From CAZIDL01 sp964537825 (lineage in GTDB: Bacteria; Bacteroidota; Bacteroidia; Flavobacteriales_D; CAYVSK01): DNA of 5,820 nucleotides. Numbering within the stretch: the stretch's first letter is position 1; every line of letters starts with the position of its first letter. Position numbers and translations under genes: made by a program. Shown here in pieces: positions 1 to 5,470 of the stretch. The notes below the pieces were generated by a model. It had not been told where the DNA came from. It was given only the letters and a program-made list of their open reading frames with translations, and ran no database searches. Location: positions 1 through 5,820 of the forward strand of contig CAZIDL010000105.1 in assembly GCA_964537825.1 (NCBI GenBank), in the 5' to 3' direction.

Positions 1-80
1 CTCCACCGGGCTTTCAGTGAGCTTTTAATGGCCATGTGAGTTCAGAATTGGAACAGGTCTTGACCGGATCCTGGTGTTAA

Positions 81-115
81 CCTTGGACTTTGGGCTTTAT
101 GCTTTGGGCTTTCCC
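81..115. repeat. Degenerate heptanucleotide tandem repeat (about five copies of CTTTGGG-like units)
   Basis: Five consecutive 7-base units can be read here: CCTTGGA, CTTTGGG, CTTTATG, CTTTGGG, CTTTCCC. The second and fourth are identical, so an 11-base direct repeat (CTTTGGGCTTT) occurs at 88-98 and 102-112. It lies in the non-coding leader upstream of htpG and is followed by a strongly pyrimidine-biased stretch to about 160. No function is evident; it could be a slippage product or a decayed microsatellite. Confidence 0.6.
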
Positions 116-173
116 CTATTATCCCCTCCCCACCCTTTCCATCCTCAAGCCTCCTCTATCCCAAAGTGACAAA

Positions 174-205
174 TTGACACCTCTTTTCCCGTGGCACAAC
201 CTTTG
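174..205 (+). promoter_or_regulatory. Possible Bacteroidota-type promoter for htpG
   Basis: A TTG at 174-176 (inside TTGACA, 174-179) is followed after 21 bases by AACCTTTG at 198-205. This matches five of the six fixed positions of the Bacteroidota -7 element TAnnTTTG, and the spacing falls within the range described for that sigma factor (about 17-23). Transcription would begin near 211, giving a leader of roughly 35 bases before the ATG at 245. The match is imperfect and short motifs arise by chance, so this is tentative. Confidence 0.3.
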
Positions 206-244
206 ACCCGTTCGCGACCGCCGAACTTTAAAACCCGAAAGACC

Positions 245-2239
245 ATGATGCAAGAAGGGCAGATCAACGTCCAGTCGGAGAACATCTTTCCGATCATCAA
301 AAAATTCCTCTATTCCGATAACGACATCTTCCTCCGGGAGCTGATCTCCAATGCGGTCGATGCGACCGAGAAAGTGCGGAAGCTTGCGCGCACCGGTCAG
401 CTCGGCGGGGAGCTCGGTGACGATAAGATCGAGGTGAAGCTCGATAGTGAGAACAAAACCCTCACCATTAGTGACCGTGGGGTCGGAATGACACAGGAAG
501 AGGTTGAGAAGTACATCAACCAGATCGCCTTCTCAGGAGCTGAAGAATTCGCCAAGAAACTCGAAGAGCAAGGTGAAAAGGCCGATATCATCGGTCAGTT
601 CGGACTCGGCTTCTATTCAGCTTTCATGGTCTCCAATAAGGTCGAGATCCATTCATGCTCCTATCAGGATGGCGCTCAGCCCGTGTATTGGGAATGCGAC
701 GGAAGCACGAACTACAAGATCGGGGAAGGTGAGCGGCAGGACCGCGGAACGGACATCGTCCTGCACATCGATGAGGAGAACGAGGAATTCCTCGAAGAGA
801 ACCGCATCAGCGAACTCCTCGATAAGTATTGCAAATTCCTTCCCGTTCCGATCAAGTTCGGAACGAAAGAGGTGACCAAAGAAGGGCAAGAGGACAAGGA
901 AGAATCCGAGAAGGAGAAGGAAACGGTCGACAACATCATCAACAACCCCGAACCGGCCTGGACGAAGGATCCCAAGGAATTGGGCGAGGAGGACTACAAG
1001 AACTTCTACCGAGAGCTTTATCCCACCTCCTTCGAAGAGCCGCTCTTCCACATCCATTTGAACGTCGATCATCCTTTCCAGCTCACCGGGATCCTCTACT
1101 TCCCGCCGCTGAAGAACAACCTGGAGGTCCAGAAGAACCGGATCCAGCTCTATAGCAATCAGGTCTTCGTGACGGACAACGTCGAGCAGATCGTTCCGGA
1201 GTTCTTAACGCTCCTCCACGGTGTCATCGACAGCCCCGACATTCCCTTGAACGTCTCCCGATCCTATCTGCAGAACGATGCCAACGTGCGGAAGATCTCG
1301 GGTCACATCACCAAGAAGGTGGCCGACAAGCTGAAGGAGATGTTCAAGAACGACCGAGAGGATTTCGAGAAGAAGTGGGACGACATCAAGGTCTTCATCC
1401 AGTACGGCATTCTTACCGACGACAAATTCTTCGACCGCGTCAAAGATGTCATGCTCCTCAAGAACATCGAAGGCAAGTACTTCACACTCGATGAATACAA
1501 GGACAAGGTGAAGGACCATCAGACCGACAAGAACGACAAGATGGTCTTTCTCTACACCCACGATAAGGACGAGCAGTACAATTTCATCCAACCGGCTCAG
1601 GAGCGCGGCTATGACGTGCTCTTGATGGACAGTCCGCTCGCTAGCCATCTCACCACGCGCCTCGAGCAGAAAGAGGAGAACATCTCTTTTGCCCGCGTGG
1701 ATGCGGACACCGTGGACAATCTGATCCAGAAGGAGGAAAGCCAGGAGTCCAAGCTCAGCGAGGAGGAGCAGAACGAGATCAAGCCGGTCTTCGAGGAGCA
1801 GGTGCCGAGCGAGAATTATCAGGTTCAGTTCCAGCCCATGAGCGAAAAGGACGACCCGGTGGTGATCACGCAATCCGAGTTCATGCGGCGCATGAAAGAG
1901 CAACAGGCTACCGGAGGTGGCGGCATGATGGGGCAACTCCCCGAGATGTACAACCTCGTGGTGAACGCCAACCATCCGCTCGTTAGCCGTTTGCTGAAGG
2001 AACAGGATGAGGAGAAGAAGAAGGAAATGGCCAAGCAGGCCATCGACCTGGGGAAACTATCCCAGGGACTCCTCAAGGGAGAAGAGCTGAACCGTTTCAT
2101 CAAGCGCAGCGTCGATCTGATCGGGGTGAACACGCCCGGAGATAATGGCAACGGCCAGAACCAGCAAAGCGGGAACGGTCAGCAAAAGAAGGAGCAAGAA
2201 GAGGAGAAGGAAGGCGTGAAGAACGAAGGCCAGGAGTGA
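245..2239 (+). CDS. htpG: Molecular chaperone HtpG (bacterial Hsp90)
   Basis: ATP-dependent cytosolic chaperone that remodels client proteins together with the DnaK system. Numbered from the ATG at 248, the N-terminal GHKL ATPase domain shows the Glu/Asn pair in ELISNAVDA (E31, N35), DRGVGM (76-81) and the GQFGLGF lid motif (116-122). The middle domain has FEEPLFHIHLNVD and NVSRSYLQ (335-342), whose Arg is the expected ATP-contacting residue. The C-terminal dimerisation domain follows GGGGMMGQLPEMYNLVVN. The product is about 664 residues, slightly longer than the usual 620-640. The excess is a Lys/Glu-rich insert near 206-228 and a hydrophilic Gln/Asn/Glu/Lys tail after about 630. An in-frame GTG at 191 would add 18 residues (AQPLTRSRPPNF...) unlike the family. 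ATG 245 or 248 aligns with the normal HtpG N-terminus and is preceded by an A-rich leader. Ends in TGA, convergent with the leftward operon. Confidence 0.97.
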   Translation: MMQEGQINVQSENIFPIIKKFLYSDNDIFLRELISNAVDATEKVRKLARTGQLGGELGDDKIEVKLDSENKTLTISDRGVGMTQEEVEKYINQIAFSGAEEFAKKLEEQGEKADIIGQFGLGFYSAFMVSNKVEIHSCSYQDGAQPVYWECDGSTNYKIGEGERQDRGTDIVLHIDEENEEFLEENRISELLDKYCKFLPVPIKFGTKEVTKEGQEDKEESEKEKETVDNIINNPEPAWTKDPKELGEEDYKNFYRELYPTSFEEPLFHIHLNVDHPFQLTGILYFPPLKNNLEVQKNRIQLYSNQVFVTDNVEQIVPEFLTLLHGVIDSPDIPLNVSRSYLQNDANVRKISGHITKKVADKLKEMFKNDREDFEKKWDDIKVFIQYGILTDDKFFDRVKDVMLLKNIEGKYFTLDEYKDKVKDHQTDKNDKMVFLYTHDKDEQYNFIQPAQERGYDVLLMDSPLASHLTTRLEQKEENISFARVDADTVDNLIQKEESQESKLSEEEQNEIKPVFEEQVPSENYQVQFQPMSEKDDPVVITQSEFMRRMKEQQATGGGGMMGQLPEMYNLVVNANHPLVSRLLKEQDEEKKKEMAKQAIDLGKLSQGLLKGEELNRFIKRSVDLIGVNTPGDNGNGQNQQSGNGQQKKEQEEEKEGVKNEGQE

Positions 2240-2254
2240 AGGGTATAGGGTAGG

Positions 2255-2404
2255 CCATGTAGGGGCGACACACGTGTCGCCCTGTTCCCCCGTGAACAGG
2301 GATGGTCCCGATTCTCCATGTAGGGGCGACACACGTGTCGCCCTGTTCCCCCGTGAACAGGGATGGTCCCGATTCTCCATGTAGGGGCGACACACGTGTC
2401 GCCC
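2255..2404. repeat. Tandem array of 61-bp palindromic units (2 full copies plus a 28-bp partial copy)
   Basis: Two units, 2255-2315 and 2316-2376, are identical over all 61 bases. A third starts at 2377 and matches for 28 bases. Each unit begins CCATGTAGGGGCGACAC, contains a stem of 9 bp (GGGCGACAC / GTGTCGCCC around AC) and then an 8-bp stem (CCCTGTTC / GAACAGGG, loop CCCCGT). The two stems share the CCC, so they exclude each other when folded. The period of 61 is not a multiple of three, so translated frames over it are artefacts. It resembles intergenic REP-like palindromes, but no transposase is present in the window. Confidence 0.93.
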
Positions 2405-2409
2405 CTACA
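2258..2409. mobile_element. Possible MITE/REP-like non-autonomous element bounded by 14-bp inverted repeats
   Basis: The array begins with TGTAGGGGCGACAC (2258-2271) and ends with its exact reverse complement GTGTCGCCCCTACA (2396-2409), making a 152-bp segment with perfect terminal inverted repeats. The last copy is itself a 30-base palindrome (2380-2409, AC spacer). No target-site duplication is visible in the flanks (...AGGCCA and ATGATG...), and there is no coding capacity. The mobile interpretation rests only on the termini; a simple palindromic tandem repeat is the alternative. Confidence 0.35.
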
Positions 2410-2465
2410 ATGATGAAAGTTAGCGGCTGCGCTGCGTTCTCCGCGATCTGAGCGATTGATGAACA

Positions 2466-2492
2466 GAGCATGGACGCCCTACGTCCATGCTC
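2466..2492. terminator. Hairpin terminator between convergent genes
   Basis: A perfect 11-bp stem, GAGCATGGACG (2466-2476) and CGTCCATGCTC (2482-2492), encloses the loop CCCTA. It ends one base from the stop codon of the leftward methyltransferase gene (TAG, 2496-2494), where an operon terminator would be expected. It could also stop readthrough from htpG. Neither side has a strong T-run: the leftward side reads TCTGTTCATC and the rightward side GCTATTCTT. Termination is therefore inferred from the stem and its position. Confidence 0.6.
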
Positions 2493-2493
2493 G

Positions 2494-3930
2494 CTATTCT
2501 TCCCGTATATCCACGACCGCTCCCCCGTCATATCCCGTCAAGCGCCACCGCTTCGGCCAATGCCCGTTCACCCTGTCGCCTAGGTTCTTGACCCATCCGA
2601 GGGGTACGCCCTCGTAAGTGATCCCGCACCATCCTGCCGGGAACGATTCCGGGGACAAGGGTTCGCGAGCGATGAAACGGAGTGCATCCTTTCCGTCGAG
2701 TTCCGACATCGGATAGGTGTTCCGGTCCATAATGGGGGATAAAGCAAGGTCCGGACTCGGGAGGAGTTCCTTTCCTTTTTCGGTCGCGACCCAAGTCCCT
2801 TTCCATTTCACGGGGATCCTGCCTTCGAGTTGGCGGCCGTTTTCTTCGAGTTCCTTTTCGATCAGATGGATGGCGCCGTCGCGCTCTTGCGAATGCCACC
2901 GCTCTGGCTCTGAAAGGAGGGAGCGTAGCTGTTCCGGAAATTTGCTGCTTCCCTTGCTTTTCTTTTTGGAAGGGGACCGGTCCAGGGGGCCTTTGCCCAC
3001 TCCATCGCCCTTTTCCTTTCGGAGGAGGCCCATCGAAAAACCTTCTCCGCCAGTATCCTGTGGCCAGGATCGGTAATATCTGAGGTCCTCGAGTTCCGTC
3101 CGTTCCCAAGCTGACAGATCCGCGCCTCTTGCCCTCAGGCTTGATGCTTCGCCACTCTTGATCAGCGGCGCTAGGACCTCTTCGTTCTCCTTGGGGTTCA
3201 TCGTGCAGGTGCAGTAGATCAGGATCCCCCCTTCCTTCAGGCTCCTCCAGGCCTCGTTCACGATCCGCTTCTGGCGCATTGCGCAATGCTCCACCATTCC
3301 CGGACTCCATTCCGAGCGATGCTCCGGCATCTTGCGGAAAAGCCCTTCCCCGGAGCATGGGGCGTCCACGAGGACAAGGTCGAAGCTTTCAGGAAGCTGC
3401 CGGGCGAATTGCTCCGGGTCGGCCTGGGTGATCATTATGTTGGGCATTCCCCATTTGCGGACCTGGTCCATCAATAATGGCACCCGTTTCCCGATCGCTT
3501 CGTTGCTAACGAGCATGGACCCATCAGGAAGAACGCTGCTCAAATGCGTGCTTTTCCCTCCGGGGGCAGCGCACAGGTCGAGCACTTTCAGAGGGCTTTC
3601 GGCATCCTTGACGAGAGCCCCGACAACGCTTCCCACTGCCATGGAACTCGCTTCCTGGACGTAATAGGCTCCTGCGTGGAAAAGGGGGTCCCTGTTGAAG
3701 CGGGGCCGTTCCGAAAGGAAATATCCTTCCTCGCACCACGGGACCCGTTCCCCGTGCGGGACCCCTGGGAATTTTGCCGGATGAACTCTTACGGCGGTCG
3801 AAGGAGGGTCGTCCACCACGACCCGGTACGCATCGAGCTCCTCCGAAAAAGTTCCATTCCGATGGTATTGGATGAACTTATCGGGTAGGCCGGTGATGGG
3901 GGGCTTATCCTTTTTCCCTTCTTTGCTCAT
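2494..3930 (-). CDS. rsmF: RsmF-type rRNA cytosine-C5 methyltransferase (NOL1/NOP2/Sun family)
   Basis: SAM-dependent enzyme expected to methylate carbon 5 of a cytosine in 16S rRNA (C1407 in E. coli RsmF), in the cytoplasm. Numbered from the ATG at 3930 (478 residues), the N-terminus has LPDKFIQYHRNGTF and YYVQEASSM. The SAM-binding motif I is DLCAAPGGKS (118-127). The two family cysteines are in DAPCSGEG (C192) and YCTCTMNPKENEEV (C242). A variable Lys/Ser-rich linker (about 308-335) leads to a C-terminal PUA-like RsmF domain with GWCGITYEGVPLGWVKN. This C-terminal domain and the length favour RsmF over RsmB, which has an N-terminal NusB-like domain instead; the exact target base is not proven. 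An in-frame GTG at 3975 would extend it by 15 residues. ATG 3930 is preferred because AGGTGGGA precedes it and it overlaps the rhomboid gene by only 26 bases, which suggests translational coupling. Last gene of the operon. Confidence 0.9.
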   Translation of the reverse strand: MSKEGKKDKPPITGLPDKFIQYHRNGTFSEELDAYRVVVDDPPSTAVRVHPAKFPGVPHGERVPWCEEGYFLSERPRFNRDPLFHAGAYYVQEASSMAVGSVVGALVKDAESPLKVLDLCAAPGGKSTHLSSVLPDGSMLVSNEAIGKRVPLLMDQVRKWGMPNIMITQADPEQFARQLPESFDLVLVDAPCSGEGLFRKMPEHRSEWSPGMVEHCAMRQKRIVNEAWRSLKEGGILIYCTCTMNPKENEEVLAPLIKSGEASSLRARGADLSAWERTELEDLRYYRSWPQDTGGEGFSMGLLRKEKGDGVGKGPLDRSPSKKKSKGSSKFPEQLRSLLSEPERWHSQERDGAIHLIEKELEENGRQLEGRIPVKWKGTWVATEKGKELLPSPDLALSPIMDRNTYPMSELDGKDALRFIAREPLSPESFPAGWCGITYEGVPLGWVKNLGDRVNGHWPKRWRLTGYDGGAVVDIREE

Positions 3931-4615
3931 TCCCACCTGTTTTCCGGTAATGGTAGACGATCTTCCGATAGCCACCGCCCGTATGGTGCTGATCTTCCTG
4001 CTCTTCCCGCATTTCGTCGAGCTCCCATTGGTAATAGGGACGTTGGGGACCCTCTCTTCGATAATGGAAGGCGAGCAAGGCCCCTGCCATCCCTCCCATC
4101 AAGTGGCTTTCCCATGAAATGTCCGTCTTGATGGGGAAAATGCCCCAGAACATGCTTCCATAAAGGAAGGTCACAAGGAGCGAAATAGCTATCAACCGTT
4201 GTTCTTTTCGAAGGATCCCGCTGAAGAAAATGAAGGCGAGCATGCCGTAGACAAGTCCACTTGCTCCGATGTGATAACTCTCCCGGGCTGATAGCCAGAT
4301 CCAGATCCCGCTAAAGAGCTGAATGAAGACGATGACCTTGATCGCGAGCGGGCGATAAAAATAGAACATGGTCCAGCCAAGGACCAGAAGGGGAGCACTG
4401 TTGTTGATCAAGTGTTTCCAGCTGCCATGGATGAGCGGAGCGGTGACCGTTCCGATCAGTCCTTTCCAGTGGCCGGGATGGATGCCAAGCTTATAAAGGC
4501 GGAGATCCTGCGCTATTCCCAAGAGGTGCAGGGCCCAAAGGAGCGCCACGAAGCAGACCGGGATGATCGCAGCATTGATGGCACGGCCCCGCGTTTTCTT
4601 GGCGCTTTCGTTCAT
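3905..4615 (-). CDS. Rhomboid family intramembrane serine protease
   Basis: A 236-residue polytopic inner-membrane protein expected to cleave transmembrane substrates within the bilayer. The catalytic dyad is visible: Ser119 in HIGASGLVYG (the GxSG motif) and His171 in WESHLMGGMAGALL. The oxyanion-hole HxxxN motif is HGSWKHLINN (H68, N72). About six hydrophobic helices can be drawn, roughly at 13-33, 68-87, 90-110, 117-135, 140-158 and 168-185, the bacterial six-helix core. A short charged cytosolic tail follows (EMREEQEDQHH... to REKG). The ATG lies three bases after the TGA of the J-domain gene, and the 3' end overlaps the methyltransferase gene, so it is the middle gene of an operon. Physiological substrates cannot be read from the sequence. 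All active-site residues are present, so it is not an obvious inactive pseudoprotease. Confidence 0.93.
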   Translation of the reverse strand: MNESAKKTRGRAINAAIIPVCFVALLWALHLLGIAQDLRLYKLGIHPGHWKGLIGTVTAPLIHGSWKHLINNSAPLLVLGWTMFYFYRPLAIKVIVFIQLFSGIWIWLSARESYHIGASGLVYGMLAFIFFSGILRKEQRLIAISLLVTFLYGSMFWGIFPIKTDISWESHLMGGMAGALLAFHYRREGPQRPYYQWELDEMREEQEDQHHTGGGYRKIVYHYRKTGGNEQRREKG

Positions 4616-4618
4616 GGG

Positions 4619-5356
4619 TCAAAGCCCTCGCTCTTTTTTGATCCGCTCATAAGCATCCTGCACTTTCTGGAATTTCTCTTTGGCTGCTTTTTGTACGTTC
4701 TCTCCTTCGTGCCCCACTTTGTCCGGATGGTATTTGACGGCCATCTTCCGGTAGGCCTTTTTCACTTCTTCATCGCTAGCTTCAGGATCGATCCCGAGCA
4801 CTTTGTAAGCGCTCTCCGTGTCCTTGTAGAACATCGCCTTGATCGACTCCTGATCTTTTTGATCGATCCCGAGGTAACCAGCTATCTGTTCGATCACCCC
4901 GACCTCCGCTTTGTCCACCTGCCCGTCCGCCCGGGCGATGCCATAGAGGTAGTGGAGGAGCTGAAGGCGTGAAGCGTACTGGATGTTCATGCGGATCCGC
5001 TCGCAGACCTCCTGAAGGGGGATCTCCTTGTCCATCAGTTCCCGCAGCGTCTTCATGTGCTGCTTGGTCTGCTCCACGCCGAACTGCTTCACGAAGAAGT
5101 TCTTTACATAGTCGAGCTCTGAACGCTTTACCGACTCATCGGCGCGCATGACGGCGGCCGAGAGTACCAGTAAGCTCATCGTGAAGTCGTTGGGGCGGGT
5201 ATAGCTTTCCTGAGGCATACCAGCACCCCCATCGTATCTGATGACCTGTGTGTTGTCGTATATGGCTCCGATCCCGAAGCCGATCAAGGCGCCGACCGGA
5301 TGGCCTGTGAAGATCCATCCCAATGCAGCGCCGATCCATTTAGCGTAACCCGTCAT
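4619..5356 (-). CDS. DjlA-like membrane-anchored TerB/J-domain co-chaperone
   Basis: A 245-residue protein with the DjlA order of parts. A Gly-rich N-terminal membrane segment (about 7-33, WIGAALGWIFTGHPVGALIG) is followed by a TerB-like helical domain (about 55-170, with the acidic repeats RADESV and RADGQVD) and a C-terminal J domain (about 181-245). The J domain has the essential HPD at 210-212 within YRKMAVKYHPDK, so it should stimulate the DnaK ATPase at the inner membrane. The length and the terminal J domain match DjlA; there are no Gly/Phe or zinc-finger regions, so it is not canonical DnaJ. The ATG at 5356 has no Shine-Dalgarno but lies about 20 bases downstream of a perfect Bacteroidota -7 element. 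First gene of a three-gene operon with the rhomboid protease and RsmF. DjlA itself is best characterised in Proteobacteria, so the function here is by analogy. Confidence 0.92.
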   Translation of the reverse strand: MTGYAKWIGAALGWIFTGHPVGALIGFGIGAIYDNTQVIRYDGGAGMPQESYTRPNDFTMSLLVLSAAVMRADESVKRSELDYVKNFFVKQFGVEQTKQHMKTLRELMDKEIPLQEVCERIRMNIQYASRLQLLHYLYGIARADGQVDKAEVGVIEQIAGYLGIDQKDQESIKAMFYKDTESAYKVLGIDPEASDEEVKKAYRKMAVKYHPDKVGHEGENVQKAAKEKFQKVQDAYERIKKERGL

Positions 5357-5376
5357 CTGTCAGAAAAAGGAATGCT

Positions 5377-5384
5377 CAAAATTA
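5377..5384 (-). promoter_or_regulatory. Bacteroidota -7 promoter element for the djlA-like operon
   Basis: On the minus strand this reads TAATTTTG, matching all six fixed positions of the Bacteroidota -7 consensus TAnnTTTG. It lies 20 bases upstream of the operon's first ATG, giving a predicted leader of about 13-15 bases. No TTG is visible at the usual distance for the -33 element, so only half of the promoter is supported. Confidence 0.45.
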
Positions 5385-5452
5385 AGAGAAGCTTGGAGGT
5401 CGAGGGGGAGCGTGAGGGATCGGCCTTCTTATCGTTCTTTAGCGGAATTTTA

Positions 5453-5460
5453 TAATTTTC
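5453..5460 (+). promoter_or_regulatory. Weak -7-like element for the rightward gene
   Basis: TAATTTTC matches five of the six fixed positions of TAnnTTTG, in the only AT-rich patch of the divergent spacer. It is just 10 bases from the ATG at 5471, so the transcript would have almost no leader. No -33 TTG is seen. The patch also contains the in-frame TAA that opens the downstream reading frame, so the call is weak. Confidence 0.2.
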
Positions 5461-5470
5461 GTACAGCCCC

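Noticed and set aside
1..39. A short open frame at the left edge ending in TGA at 37-39 (LHRAFSELLMAM), possibly the tail of an upstream gene
   Set aside because: Only 12 residues are visible, with no recognisable motif; an open frame this short is expected by chance.
60..85. TTG at 60-62 and TAACCTTG at 78-85 as an alternative htpG promoter
   Set aside because: The spacing of 15 bases is shorter than usual and the -7 box has a mismatch; the candidate at 174-205 has better spacing and position.
1205..1975. Long antisense reading frame (256 residues) inside htpG
   Set aside because: It is very rich in Leu, Val, His and Glu, as expected from the reverse complement of a Lys/Glu-rich gene in this GC range, and the sense strand is clearly htpG.
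2255..2409. CRISPR array
   Set aside because: There are no unique spacers between repeats: the whole 61-bp unit is identical, and no cas gene is present.
2420..2460. GC-rich stretch (GCGGCTGCGCTGCGTTCTCCGC) as a possible small RNA or second repeat
   Set aside because: Only weak short complementarity is visible, with no promoter and no second copy in the window.
2057..2531. Reading frames on the minus strand across the palindrome array, with repeated peptides such as SPLHGESGPSLFTG and VAPTW
   Set aside because: The 61-base period shifts frame at every unit, so the same repeat is translated differently each time; this is non-coding repeat DNA, also overlapping the real ends of htpG and rsmF.
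2528..3358. 276-residue minus-strand frame inside the methyltransferase gene
   Set aside because: Its composition is Arg/Pro/Gly-rich and out of frame with the clear RsmF motifs; it is a frame shadow.
4412..4972. 186-residue plus-strand reading frame
   Set aside because: It is the shadow of the rhomboid and J-domain genes, whose catalytic motifs are intact on the other strand.
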